NCBI RefSeq assembly: GCF_003201655.1
Contig: NZ_QJJU01000030.1
Location: 1 to 56,413 of the forward strand
Direction: 5' to 3'
Length of the DNA stretch: 56,413 nt
Source of the DNA: Mycolicibacterium moriokaense
Lineage (GTDB): Bacteria; Actinomycetota; Actinomycetes; Mycobacteriales; Mycobacteriaceae
The position numbers were made by a program, and so were the translations under genes. Positions 25,109-33,523 of this stretch are shown here, in pieces. Below the pieces are notes generated by a model, which saw only the letters and a list, made by a program, of their open reading frames with translations, had not been told where the DNA came from and made no database searches. Position 1 is the first letter of the stretch; every line of letters starts with the position of its first letter.

Positions 25109-25852
25109 ATGCCAACATTCGCCAGCCCCCAGGCGGCCGCGGCCGCCACAAAGTACCTGGACCTGCCGTCCGGAGACGACGAGCGAGTCGTCGGCTTCGG
25201 CGTGATGGGTCTGCCGTTCGCCAACGGCCATTACCTCGCGTTCCGCGACTTCCCCGCGACGTCGTTCTCGCCGGCGTACCTGTCGGTGTGGCATCGCGAC
25301 CCGGACGGTGTCTGGACGTTCTACGCCACCACACCCGGCCCGCAGAGCTGCTCGCGGTACTTCAGCTCGGCGACCGCCGTCGATCCGGTGGTGTGCGACA
25401 TCGAATCCACCTGGATCACCCCGTGGTCACTGCAGATTTCCGTTGCGGGACTGCTAGATTGGCGCGTCGACGTCACGCGGACTGCTGCGACGCGGCTGAT
25501 AAGCGTCATCGGCAGCCACATGCCCACCGCCGCGTGGACCAGCCGCAGAACCCTGGCGATGATGGGCCGCGTCGTTGGCCCCCTGCTTGGCGTCGGCCGG
25601 GCCCGGCTGACCGGAAAGTTGCCCAATGGCCAGGAATTCCGCATCGCACCGAAGCACGTGTGGGCGGTCGCCGACTCTGCGGCCGTTCTAAGGGGCGAGG
25701 ATCTCGGCCCGGTCGGAGCCCATCCCGTGCAAGGGAACCTGGCCGACTTCCAGCTGCCCCAACGAGGCATCTGCGTGGTGGCGCAGGGGCGCTTCGAGCC
25801 GTTCGACATCGCCCGGCATCGCGGCGGAGACCGTCTTGATCTATCCAGCTGA
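25109..25852 (+). CDS. Hypothetical protein
   Basis: A 247-residue protein without membrane helices or signal peptide. It has a central beta-rich region (FANGHYLAFRDF, SPAYLSVWHRDPDGVWTFY, CSRYFSSA) and a C-terminal half with APKHVWAVADSAAVLRGEDLG. The SVWHRDPDG-WTFY segment looks like a lipocalin- or beta-barrel-type strand pair, but I do not recognise the family. ATG 25109 is used; it precedes the conserved-looking start. Followed by the HD-GYP gene 31 bp downstream. Confidence 0.6.
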   Translation: MPTFASPQAAAAATKYLDLPSGDDERVVGFGVMGLPFANGHYLAFRDFPATSFSPAYLSVWHRDPDGVWTFYATTPGPQSCSRYFSSATAVDPVVCDIESTWITPWSLQISVAGLLDWRVDVTRTAATRLISVIGSHMPTAAWTSRRTLAMMGRVVGPLLGVGRARLTGKLPNGQEFRIAPKHVWAVADSAAVLRGEDLGPVGAHPVQGNLADFQLPQRGICVVAQGRFEPFDIARHRGGDRLDLSS

Positions 25853-25883
25853 CCCGGCCGGGGCGACAGCGCAGAATCGGCAG

Positions 25884-27449
25884 ATGACTTCCGGTCGCCC
25901 GCCTGAGCTCCCGACCCGTGCGGAAGTTCTGGCGGCGCTGTCGGTTGCCGTGGATCTCGGGCTCGGGCAGCCCGCCGAACACATGCTGCGGTCGGCGTTG
26001 ATCGCGACGCGGCTGTCCGACCGGCTGGGGCTGTCCCAGACGCAGCGCGACTGCATCTACTACTCGACGCTGATCATGTGGATCGGCTGTCACGCCGATT
26101 CGCACGAATACGCGCGGTGGTTCGGCGACGACATCTCGGTGCGCCGCAGCGCCTACCTGGTGGACTGGTCAGGGCTGCCGTATCAACGCTTTCTACTGAC
26201 CAACATCCGGCACGGCGAATCAGTGTTGCAGCGGCTGAAGACCATCTCGGCGTTGTATCTGAACGCCCGTGGCCACATCTCGAGCCTCATCCACTCGCAC
26301 TGCACATCCGCGGCGCTGCTCGCCGAAAGGATCGGCCTGGCATCCGATGTACAGGCGGCGGTGCGGTGCACATTCGAGCGCTTCGACGGCGGCGGGCTGC
26401 CGGAAGGCGTTTCGGGTGAACAGATTCCGATCGAAATGCGTGTCGCGCAAGTCGCCGACATGGTGGAGGTGCACCAGCGCGAGTACGGTACCGGCGGCGC
26501 GGTGGCCATGGCGCGCAGCCGTCGAGGCGGCCAATTCGACCCCGCCGTCGTTGACGCTTTCGTCGACGACCCCGAGTCGCTGCTTGCCATCCCGGCGACG
26601 GGAGACGTGTGGGTGCCTGCGCTGCAGCAGGCGCCGGACCGTCATACCATGCTCGACGAGGATGCGCTCGACGAGCTGCTGGTCGCGATAGGCGATTTCG
26701 TCGACCTGAAATGTCCTTTTACACTTGGCCATTCGCGCGCCACCGCGCAGCTGGCCGCGGACGCTGCTGTCGCCGTCGGACTCGATGCCGGCGACATCGC
26801 GTTGACCCGCCGCGCCGCCCACATCCACGACATCGGCCGGATCGGGGTGTCCAACCAGATCTGGTCAAAGCCAAGCGATTTGACGATGGCGGAGTTCGAG
26901 CGGATGCGGCTACACCCGTATCTGACCGAGCGGATTCTGCATCGGGTTCCCGGTCTGCAGGAGGTGGCATCGATCGCCGCCAATCATCACGAGTGCCTGA
27001 ATGGATCGGGGTACCCGCGCGGGCTGTCTGCGCGCCAGTTGACGATGCCCGACCGGCTGGTGGCGTGCGCGGTCAGCTACCAGTCGGCGCTCGAGCCAAG
27101 GCCGTATCGCGAGGCGTTGTCGCCTGCGAGCGCGGCGCGGCGGCTGCGCGCACGGGTCGGCGACGGCGAGCTCGACGAGGTCGCGGCGGACGCGGTGCTG
27201 CACGCAGCTGGTCAGGCGTCGCACAAATCCAAGCCACGGCCCGACGGACTGACCACGCGCGAGGTCGAGGTGCTGCGGCTGGTGGCGCAGGGGGCAAGCA
27301 ACAGGGAGATCGCCGCGAAACTGGTGATCAGCGAGAAGACCGCGCGCAACCACGTCGAGCGCAGCTACGCCAAGATCGGCGTGTCGAACCGCATCGGCGC
27401 GAGCATGTACGCGCTCGAACGCGGACTGGTCGGCCACGTCGAGAATTAA
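25884..27449 (+). CDS. HD-GYP-type phosphohydrolase fused to a LuxR HTH
   Basis: A 521-residue fusion. The N-terminal ~200 residues contain a degenerate HD-like region (RFDGGGLPEGV, about residue 173). Residues ~265-430 are a canonical HD-GYP domain with HDIGRIGV (His315-Asp316), HH at 368-369 and NGSGYPRG, i.e. the metal ligands and GYP signature are present. A LuxR-type HTH ends the protein (about 455-515, LTTREVEVLRLVAQGASNRE then KTARNHVERSYAKIGV). HD-GYP domains hydrolyse cyclic di-GMP in other bacteria. A direct phosphodiesterase/DNA-binding fusion would be a one-component switch; the second messenger is unproven here. ATG 25884 chosen. Confidence 0.88.
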   Translation: MTSGRPPELPTRAEVLAALSVAVDLGLGQPAEHMLRSALIATRLSDRLGLSQTQRDCIYYSTLIMWIGCHADSHEYARWFGDDISVRRSAYLVDWSGLPYQRFLLTNIRHGESVLQRLKTISALYLNARGHISSLIHSHCTSAALLAERIGLASDVQAAVRCTFERFDGGGLPEGVSGEQIPIEMRVAQVADMVEVHQREYGTGGAVAMARSRRGGQFDPAVVDAFVDDPESLLAIPATGDVWVPALQQAPDRHTMLDEDALDELLVAIGDFVDLKCPFTLGHSRATAQLAADAAVAVGLDAGDIALTRRAAHIHDIGRIGVSNQIWSKPSDLTMAEFERMRLHPYLTERILHRVPGLQEVASIAANHHECLNGSGYPRGLSARQLTMPDRLVACAVSYQSALEPRPYREALSPASAARRLRARVGDGELDEVAADAVLHAAGQASHKSKPRPDGLTTREVEVLRLVAQGASNREIAAKLVISEKTARNHVERSYAKIGVSNRIGASMYALERGLVGHVEN

Positions 27450-27614
27450 GGCGGCTTCTTGCGAGACTGGCTGCAAAACAACGGCTTTAGTGGCGGTTTG
27501 ATGAGAAAACGCCCACGCGGCGTTAGTAATGCGGCTCGGCCGGGGTAGGGTTAGACCAGGTTGAGTTCCCAGCCGACGTTCTATTCGGCTGAAAACGTTT
27601 GGAGTCGACCAACA

Positions 27615-27968
27615 ATGCCCAACATGATCACGCTTCCACGCACCGCGACGACTCGCCGCGATGGACTGCAATTATCCGCCGAATGGCTTAGCACCACCGT
27701 CGTGCGCATCAGCGCCTCTGGCGATATCGACGCGTCCAATACCGCCGAACTGCTGGACTTCGTGCTCCGCCGCGGTGCGAACTGCCGCAGCATGATTCTC
27801 GATCTTAGCGGCATCACTTTCTTTGCCACCGCGGGTTTTTCAGCACTTCGGACGATTGAATTGCGTAGCTCTCGAGCGTCGGTCAGTTGGACGCTGGTGG
27901 ACGGGCCAGCGGTTTCGCGCGTGCTGAGTATCTGCGACCCAGAGCGCACGCTCCCCCGAGGCGTCTAG
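27615..27968 (+). CDS. STAS-domain anti-anti-sigma-like protein
   Basis: A 117-residue STAS domain: VVRISASGDIDASNTAEL strand-helix, then LDLSGITFFATAGFSAL and WTLVDGPAVSRVL. In classical SpoIIAA-type antagonists the loop reads D-S-S-G with a phosphorylated serine. Here the position reads A-T-A-G, so the usual phospho-Ser is Ala, as in several mycobacterial family members. It may bind an anti-sigma factor constitutively or be regulated differently. ATG 27615 preferred over an upstream start at 27561. Its TAG stop is contributed by the MITE that begins at 27966. Confidence 0.8.
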   Translation: MPNMITLPRTATTRRDGLQLSAEWLSTTVVRISASGDIDASNTAELLDFVLRRGANCRSMILDLSGITFFATAGFSALRTIELRSSRASVSWTLVDGPAVSRVLSICDPERTLPRGV

Positions 27969-28141
27969 TGTCGTGAGTCGTTAGTTCGCCTTGCTCACAT
28001 TGGCCACATGCGCAACGAGTGCAGGTCGGTACGATCGTCGGAATCGTGATATCGCATGTGATATCGCATTTTCAGCTGGGGTCATGCCCGTCTTCGGGTG
28101 CTGATGTGGCAGATGTGACCGCCGCCTGACTCACGACACTA
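27966..28141. mobile_element. TA-flanked MITE (176 bp, 14-bp perfect inverted repeats)
   Basis: Perfect terminal inverted repeats TAGTGTCGTGAGTC (27966-27979) and GACTCACGACACTA (28128-28141). Partial inverted similarity continues inward (TCACAT--GCCACAT motifs). Each outer end is TA, consistent with IS630/mariner-type insertion at TA. The interior has no ORF but contains GTGATATCGCAT twice in tandem (28046-28069). The left end supplies the TAG stop of the STAS gene and the right end supplies the TAG stop of the minus-strand oxidoreductase. Confidence 0.8.
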
Positions 28142-29287
28142 GATCGCCATCGGGGTGTGCGCCCGGACCAATTGGTCGGCCAGCCGATAGTCCTCGTCGG
28201 CGTTGAGGCTGAGCACCCCGACCACCTCACCGCCGGACTCGTACCAGACGGTGAAGCCGTTGCGGTGGTCGACGAGTCTGCTGTGTTCGTAGCCGGTGCC
28301 CCAGCCGCAGTACTTCAGCGTGGATTCGCCTACGGTGCAAGAGAATCCGGGTACCTTGCTCCACGCTGCGGCATGGCCAGCCGCGGACAGCCCGGCGATG
28401 AGGCCCTGCTGGGCGGCGTCGCGCCAGTGCTCAGCGCGGATGCGTCGTCCTGCCGTGACGTTGTAGGCCAGCGCGACATCACCCGCGGCGTAGACGTTGA
28501 GCGCCGAGGTGTGCATGTGCTCGTCGACGACGATGCGGCCGTCTTCGGTTTCGAGGCCGGCGGCCTCGGCAAGATGCGGGTCGGGTCGGACACCGGTGGC
28601 GGAGACGACGACGTCGCCGTCGAGCGTGGCGCCGGTGTCGAGGTGCACGCGGGTGTCGTCGATCGCGGTGACTGTCGTCGACCCGAGGAAGCGAACCCCG
28701 TTGTCGGACAGGATCTTTGCGACGCGCTCGCCGACCTCGTCGCCGAACCGGCGCTGTAGGGGCACGGGCTCGGCGGCGACCATCGTGGTCGGCACGCCAC
28801 GGCCTGCGAGACAGGCGGCGGCCTCACAGGCGATCAGCCCGCCACCTATCACCACCGCGGAGTCGGCGCTGCGGGCGGCCATCCGCAGGACGACGGCGTC
28901 GGAGAAAGACCGCAGGGTGAGCGCGGCCTCGGCGCCGGGGACACGCAGCGGGACGGCGTTGGCGCCGCAGCCGAGCACGAGATGCCAGTAGGGGTATCGG
29001 CGGCCACCCTCGGTGACGACTTCCTGGTGAGCCAGGTCGATGTGGTCGACGGTGATGCCGCGCACCAGCTCGACGTTGTTGCGGGCGAACCAGCCGGGGC
29101 TGTGCAGGTCGAGCTTGGCTTCGCGGCCGCACAGGTAGCCCTTGCTCAGCGGGGGCTTGGCGTAGGGCAGGGCGGGGTCGGCGCTCAGGATCCGCACGGG
29201 GATGTTGGGGTGCTTGCTGCGGAACGTCTCCGCCGCGCTCAACCCTGCAGGACCGGAACCGATGGCGATGAAACCTGGTGCCACCAC
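28139..29287 (-). CDS. FAD/NAD(P)-dependent oxidoreductase, ferredoxin-reductase-like
   Basis: A 382-residue class of pyridine nucleotide-disulphide oxidoreductase fold. The FAD motif FIAIGSGPAGLSAAETF (about 6-22) and NAD(P) motif AVVIGGGLIACEAAACLAGRG (about 143-163) are clear, with the second FAD motif LNVYAAGDVAL (about 260-270). It resembles rubredoxin/ferredoxin reductases and mycobacterial FAD reductases of P450 electron chains. No adjacent ferredoxin or P450 is present, so the partner is unknown. GTG start. The stop codon TAG lies in the MITE end. Confidence 0.88.
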   Translation of the reverse strand: MVAPGFIAIGSGPAGLSAAETFRSKHPNIPVRILSADPALPYAKPPLSKGYLCGREAKLDLHSPGWFARNNVELVRGITVDHIDLAHQEVVTEGGRRYPYWHLVLGCGANAVPLRVPGAEAALTLRSFSDAVVLRMAARSADSAVVIGGGLIACEAAACLAGRGVPTTMVAAEPVPLQRRFGDEVGERVAKILSDNGVRFLGSTTVTAIDDTRVHLDTGATLDGDVVVSATGVRPDPHLAEAAGLETEDGRIVVDEHMHTSALNVYAAGDVALAYNVTAGRRIRAEHWRDAAQQGLIAGLSAAGHAAAWSKVPGFSCTVGESTLKYCGWGTGYEHSRLVDHRNGFTVWYESGGEVVGVLSLNADEDYRLADQLVRAHTPMAI

Positions 29288-29412
29288 ACTTCTTGGTTAC
29301 CACTTTTCGGTGAACCACACGCCTGTGTCAGGCATTGGTCATACTTTGGCAAGCAACGGTGCGAGGCGTTGCTTGTTGAGCACGGCACTAATGGGCATGG
29401 GAGCATCTGCGC

Positions 29413-30096
29413 ATGGACCAGGACGACCCCGAGGCGCGCATCAGGGCACTCGAGCAGCCGCTCGCCGACACCGCACGGGCGACCGAAGTGGGATCAAACG
29501 CGTACACCGGCAGCGGGGCCTACCAGTCTCCGCCGGTGCCGCCAATGCCGCCTCCCGTCCCGGGGCCGGGCTACCCCGGTCAATACACACCGCCGGGCTA
29601 CGGGGCCCCGTGGGGTCCGCCGCCGCGGAAGTCGTCGGCGGGCATTCCGTGGATAGTGCTCGGGATCGGCGCCGTCGTGTTCATGGCGATTGCCGCAGGC
29701 GTCGGGTTCGTCGTCATGAACCGGTCGACAAACACCTTCCCGAATATCCCCGGCATCAGCATCCCTTCGATGCCATCCATCCCTTCGATGCCATCCATGC
29801 CATCCATGCCCGGCCAGCCGACCACGGCCCCACCGGGCGGGCAAATAACCGTCTCAGGCATGGGCGAGAACAAGACGCTCGAATGCAACGACAACCACGT
29901 GAGCATCAGCGGTGTCTCCAACACCGTCGCCATCACCGGTCACTGCACGAACGTCACGATCTCGGGCATGCAGAACAAGGTCACCCTCGAAACGTCCGAC
30001 CAGATCAACGCGTCGGGCTTCGACAACGTCGTCACCTACCACTCCGGCTCACCGGACATCAACAACTCCGGAAACAACACGGTTCAGCAGGGCTGA
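29413..30096 (+). CDS. DUF3060 secreted/membrane protein
   Basis: A 227-residue protein: a Pro/Gly/Tyr-rich cytoplasmic N-terminus, one membrane helix (about 77-98, IPWIVLGIGAVVFMAIAAGVGFVV), a repetitive linker (SIPSMPS and PSMPS repeats) and a DUF3060 domain. That domain is built from short beta-helix-like repeats (CNDNHVSISGVSNTVAIT, CTNVTISGMQNKVTL, INASGFDNVVTYHSG). DUF3060 is common in mycobacterial envelope proteins of unknown function. Its 3' end overlaps the convergent gene by 48 bp. Confidence 0.82.
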   Translation: MDQDDPEARIRALEQPLADTARATEVGSNAYTGSGAYQSPPVPPMPPPVPGPGYPGQYTPPGYGAPWGPPPRKSSAGIPWIVLGIGAVVFMAIAAGVGFVVMNRSTNTFPNIPGISIPSMPSIPSMPSMPSMPGQPTTAPPGGQITVSGMGENKTLECNDNHVSISGVSNTVAITGHCTNVTISGMQNKVTLETSDQINASGFDNVVTYHSGSPDINNSGNNTVQQG

Positions 30097-30453
30097 GTCG
30101 GTGGTGCACTCGGTGTGCTTGCCGGGATAGGCCAGCGTGAACACGGTGCGCTCGTCGGCCAGCGATGCACCAGGTACGAGAAGCACCTGCCATTCCGGCG
30201 CCCACTCGGCCACGCCGTTGGTGCCGCGTAGCGCGACGTCGACGTCGTCTGGCCGGTGGTTCCACAATTCGGCGGTCTGACTGCCCCAATCGAGGCGGAC
30301 TACCCCGTCGTCACGCACGACCGCGGTCACGGGAATGGCCACCGAAGACTTGACGACTGCCATGAAGTACCTGCCGACGTCGACGTGGTGGCCGGGGCCC
30401 GACGACGCGCACAGAGGGTCGGCGATGAAGGGTCGGAAGAAGTGCTTGCGCAT
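30049..30453 (-). CDS. Hypothetical protein
   Basis: A 134-residue protein without membrane helices. A beta-rich centre (SVAIPVTAVVRDDGVVRLDW, WQVLLVPGASLADERTVFTLA) suggests a small beta-sandwich. ATG 30453 is chosen because AGGGAG lies 4 nt upstream. The last 48 bp lie inside the 3' end of the convergent DUF3060 gene, so the two transcripts overlap tail to tail. Family not recognised; reality of the frame is supported by the ribosome site and codon use. Confidence 0.55.
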   Translation of the reverse strand: MRKHFFRPFIADPLCASSGPGHHVDVGRYFMAVVKSSVAIPVTAVVRDDGVVRLDWGSQTAELWNHRPDDVDVALRGTNGVAEWAPEWQVLLVPGASLADERTVFTLAYPGKHTECTTDSALLNRVVSGVVDVR

Positions 30454-30657
30454 GGAGCTCCCTCTTCGGGGCCTCCGATGAGGAGGCGCTCTTGCCGGCA
30501 CCGGTCGGTGCAGACCGCTTCGTCATCCGAGCCACCCACGAGCGTGGGGTTGGCGTGCGGTCAAGTCGGAGCTTGGCGACCGCAACTCGTGAAGCAGTTC
30601 CAGTGTAGAGGCCGGTCTCAAGCAGCGGCGCCGCCATGGGCACACAAGTTCGCGGAA

Positions 30658-30681
30658 CGTGGTCCCCCATGCGGGACCACG
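30658..30681. repeat. Palindrome, family 'GTGGTCCC-N6-GGGACCAC' copy 2
   Basis: CGTGGTCCC, spacer CCATGC, GGGACCACG. Same core as the perfect palindrome at 16301-16332 and the same 6-nt spacer length (ACATAC there). It lies between the stop of the minus-strand alcohol dehydrogenase and the start of the minus-strand hypothetical gene, where a terminator-like stem is plausible. The rest of 30454-30709 has no gene. Confidence 0.65.
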
Positions 30682-30709
30682 ATTGGAACAGTCATATTCC
30701 CTCTGAAGC

Positions 30710-31882
30710 TCAGGCCTGTGCGCTTGGGGTTTCGGCGTCGCTCTTGGGATTGATGAGGATCTTGGCGTGCGCCTCGGGGTCGCCGAGCGCGTCGAAGGCA
30801 TTCTCGACGCCGTTCAGCCCGACGGTCCCGGTGATCAGCGGGGTGACGTCGACCTTGCCGTCGGCGAGCATGTGCAGTGTGTCGCGGAATTCCATTGGCG
30901 TGTAACCGAGTACGAAGCGCAGGTCGATCTCTTTGTTGATCGCCATCGACGGCCGCAGCCGGTCGGCGCCCATGCAGACCCCCACCACGACGACGCGGGA
31001 GAACAGCGGCGCCCCTGTGATGATGTCCTCGATGACGCCGGGCACGCCGACGCATTCGAAGACAACGGGGTGCTTGGGAGTTGCGGCGCCGACCGCGTCG
31101 GCGGCACGCCAGACGTGCCACCAGGGCAGCCGCAACTTGTGCAACTTTTCGACGGTGGTGACGGCGAGACCCAAAGCGTCGGGCGCGGTTTCGAGGTGGC
31201 CGTGGCCCTTGGCCTTGTCGTAGGGAGAGTCCTGCGCGGGGTCGACGACGACGTCGGCGCCGCATCTGGTGGCGAGTGCGCGGCGGCCTGCCGAGTAGTC
31301 GCTGGCGATCACGGTGCGCACGCCGTGGGCCTTGAGCATGAGGATGACGGCCAGGCCGATCGGCCCGCAGCCGATGACGATGGCGACCTGACCCTTCTTG
31401 ACGTCGCCGCGCTGGACCGCGTGCCAGCCGACGGCCATCGGCTCGGTGAGTGCGGCTTGTTCGATTGGCAGGCCGTTGGGGACGGGCAGGGCGAGGGATT
31501 GCTCGACGACGAGCTGTTCGGCGTAGGCGCCGGGGGCGGCGGTCGAGAGTCCGAGCGCGTGGACCTCGTTGCCGCGGCGAAGAAGGGGCAGGGCGACGAC
31601 GGGCGTGCCCGCGCGCGGCGCCTTGCGGGTGCCGGGTCCGTGGTCGAGGACTTCGCCGCAGAACTCGTGCCCGAACACGACCGACTGGTCCGAGCGCATG
31701 AAGTCCGGGTAGCCGGTCTCGGCCATGACCTCGGCGAGCTCGTCGCAGTGGTTGCGCGCGTGCAGGTCCGATCCGCAGATTCCGCAGCGCAGGACGTCGA
31801 TAAGCAGCTGGCCCTTCGCGGGGGTCGGGGTCGGCTGATCGATGACTTCGAGTTTCGCGTTGGTGCAGGTGACAGCCTTCAT
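30710..31882 (-). CDS. Zinc-dependent alcohol dehydrogenase (MDR family)
   Basis: A 390-residue medium-chain dehydrogenase. Catalytic zinc ligands are Cys in GICGSDLH (about 36) and His-Glu in FGHEFCGE (about 70-71). The Rossmann motif IVIGCGPIGLAVILML (about 168-183) marks the NAD(P) site. The four-cysteine structural zinc loop is missing (the region reads LPLLRRGNEVHALGL), so it belongs to the subgroup lacking the structural metal. Substrate unknown. ATG 31882 (MKAVTC) chosen as the standard N-terminus. Divergent from the HD protein at 32040. Confidence 0.88.
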   Translation of the reverse strand: MKAVTCTNAKLEVIDQPTPTPAKGQLLIDVLRCGICGSDLHARNHCDELAEVMAETGYPDFMRSDQSVVFGHEFCGEVLDHGPGTRKAPRAGTPVVALPLLRRGNEVHALGLSTAAPGAYAEQLVVEQSLALPVPNGLPIEQAALTEPMAVGWHAVQRGDVKKGQVAIVIGCGPIGLAVILMLKAHGVRTVIASDYSAGRRALATRCGADVVVDPAQDSPYDKAKGHGHLETAPDALGLAVTTVEKLHKLRLPWWHVWRAADAVGAATPKHPVVFECVGVPGVIEDIITGAPLFSRVVVVGVCMGADRLRPSMAINKEIDLRFVLGYTPMEFRDTLHMLADGKVDVTPLITGTVGLNGVENAFDALGDPEAHAKILINPKSDAETPSAQA

Positions 31883-32039
31883 CTGGATGAGCGTAGCGGG
31901 CTTGGCGACGGCGGCTGACAGCAAACGCTTACGGGCGCCGCTTTCACTCCAGTCCCGCGATCCGGCGGGTGTGGTTTTGCCCGGCTCATCGAACTGTCTG
32001 TCCCCGCCGCTATGGTCGGGGTGAGAGGAAGGAAAGAGG

Positions 32040-32636
32040 ATGAGTGAGCAAACGACGAAGCCGAGGCTGACGGACCAGTTCGCGAAGGCGATGGTCTATG
32101 CCGAACGCAAGCACCACACCCAGGTCCGCAAGGGCGGCGACATTCCGTACGTTGGGCATCTGTTGTCGGTGGCGGGTTTGGTGATCAACGACAACGGCTC
32201 CGAGGCGCAGGCCATTGCGGCGCTGCTGCACGACACGGTGGAGGATCAAGGTGGTCCCGGGACGCTGCAGGAGATCCGGGAGGAATTCGGCGACGAGGTC
32301 GCGCGGATCGTTGACGAGTGCAGCGACACCGACAAGGAGCCAAAGCCGCCGTGGCTGGAACGCAAGCAGGCCTACATCAATCACCTTGGCGCCGTTGGTG
32401 AGGACACGCTTCTGGTGTCGGTGGCCGACAAGCTCGACAACGCGCGCTCGATGCTGCGGGACTACAACGAGCACGGGCCGTCGCTCTGGCAGCGCTTCAA
32501 CCGCAAGAACCCGGACGATCACCTCTGGTACTACGGCGGCCTGCTCGACGCGTACCGCGCCCGCGGATTGGACAGCTGGATGGTCGACGAACTCGCCCGC
32601 GTCGTCGACGAACTAAAGAACCGCGTCGCGTCCTAG
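32040..32636 (+). CDS. HD-domain phosphohydrolase, MESH1/SpoT-hydrolase-like
   Basis: A 198-residue single HD domain. Metal ligands: YVGH with His40, LLHDTVED with His64-Asp65 and the ED pair at 68-69, and a late VADKLDNAR. This is the pattern of SpoT-type (p)ppGpp hydrolases and free-standing MESH1-like enzymes. There is no synthetase, TGS or ACT domain. It may hydrolyse (p)ppGpp or NADPH; the substrate is inference. GAGGAAGGAAAGAGG ribosome region directly before ATG. Confidence 0.85.
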   Translation: MSEQTTKPRLTDQFAKAMVYAERKHHTQVRKGGDIPYVGHLLSVAGLVINDNGSEAQAIAALLHDTVEDQGGPGTLQEIREEFGDEVARIVDECSDTDKEPKPPWLERKQAYINHLGAVGEDTLLVSVADKLDNARSMLRDYNEHGPSLWQRFNRKNPDDHLWYYGGLLDAYRARGLDSWMVDELARVVDELKNRVAS

Positions 32637-32658
32637 CGTCACGCCATAGGATGCTGAG

Positions 32659-32904
32659 GTGGCCACGTTGGATGACCTGGAGGCACGCGTTGCGGCGCTT
32701 GAGGCCTCGCAGGCCGACTACCGCGCGGTGCTCGCTTCCGTCAATGCATTGGCGGCCAATCAGCGTGACCACTCACTCCGGCTAGGCGGTCTGGAGCGAG
32801 AGTTCACCGACTTCCGCCAGGAAACGCGCGCCAATTTTCGCACCGTCGATGAGCAGCTCGCCGAGATCAAGGACCTGATCGTCGGGCGCGACAACGGCAA
32901 CTAG
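32659..32904 (+). CDS. Small coiled-coil protein, 81 aa
   Basis: GTG start 22 bp after the HD gene. Residues 1-70 are a heptad-rich amphipathic helix (LDDLEARVAALEASQADYRA, LGGLEREFTDFRQETRANF), ending EIKDLIVGRDNGN. Small coiled-coil proteins of this size are common in mycobacteria and phages. Possibly co-transcribed with the HD gene. Function unknown. Confidence 0.65.
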   Translation: MATLDDLEARVAALEASQADYRAVLASVNALAANQRDHSLRLGGLEREFTDFRQETRANFRTVDEQLAEIKDLIVGRDNGN

Positions 32905-32906
32905 CG

Positions 32907-33479
32907 CTACGAAGGCGGTGGCGGGTCGAGCATTTCGACGTGATCGCCCTGCCACTGGTAGCGCACGCTCGCGACGGCCGCGGGAGCGCACGCGTCGCAC
33001 TCGCCGGGCGTCTTGTAGTCGAGCACCACCATTTCGCCCGTGCTGCGCGTCGAGTTGAGCGACGTGAATCCGTATGCCTTCGACGTCCCCGTCCCGAGGT
33101 AGGTACCGCGGTGGAACATGAGCGCCTGCACCGGCGAGCTCGCCGTGCCGCGGTCGATGATCACCAGGATCGACGAGAGGTCCGCGCACGGGTTGTAGTT
33201 GCTTCCGATCGGCGTCTTCTGCCATCCCATGCCAGTGGCCGGTTCGGGCGGCAGCTTCGCAAGTGCGGACTGCAGGGCGGACGCCTCGTCGGGCCCGCAC
33301 GTCGGTGACGGCGGCGCAGCCGGTGATGCAGCGGCGGGCGGCGGCGCTGCCGCCACTGACGAGGCCGCCGATGGTGGCGCGGTCACCGTGACTGTCGTGG
33401 GGGTCGAGACCGGTGAATTGCACGCAGTCATCAGCGCGAGAACTAACCCGCACACAGCCACAGCGTGTTTTTGCCGCAT
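32907..33479 (-). CDS. LppP/LprE-family lipoprotein
   Basis: A 190-residue lipoprotein: signal peptide with lipobox LMTAC (Cys at about 20), a Pro/Ala/Ser-rich spacer, then the LppP/LprE domain. That domain has CGPDEASALQSALAKLPPEP, GWQKTPIGSNYNPCADLSSI and the C-terminal YKTPGECDACAP with paired cysteines likely forming disulphides. It would be anchored in the outer face of the plasma membrane. LppP-type proteins are reported from growth in macrophages, but the molecular role is unknown. ATG 33479 starts the signal peptide; convergent with the coiled-coil gene. Confidence 0.85.
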   Translation of the reverse strand: MRQKHAVAVCGLVLALMTACNSPVSTPTTVTVTAPPSAASSVAAAPPPAAASPAAPPSPTCGPDEASALQSALAKLPPEPATGMGWQKTPIGSNYNPCADLSSILVIIDRGTASSPVQALMFHRGTYLGTGTSKAYGFTSLNSTRSTGEMVVLDYKTPGECDACAPAAVASVRYQWQGDHVEMLDPPPPS

Positions 33480-33523
33480 GGATTCGAAGTGTTCCACGGT
33501 GACGGCGTCCTATGGTGGCTTCG

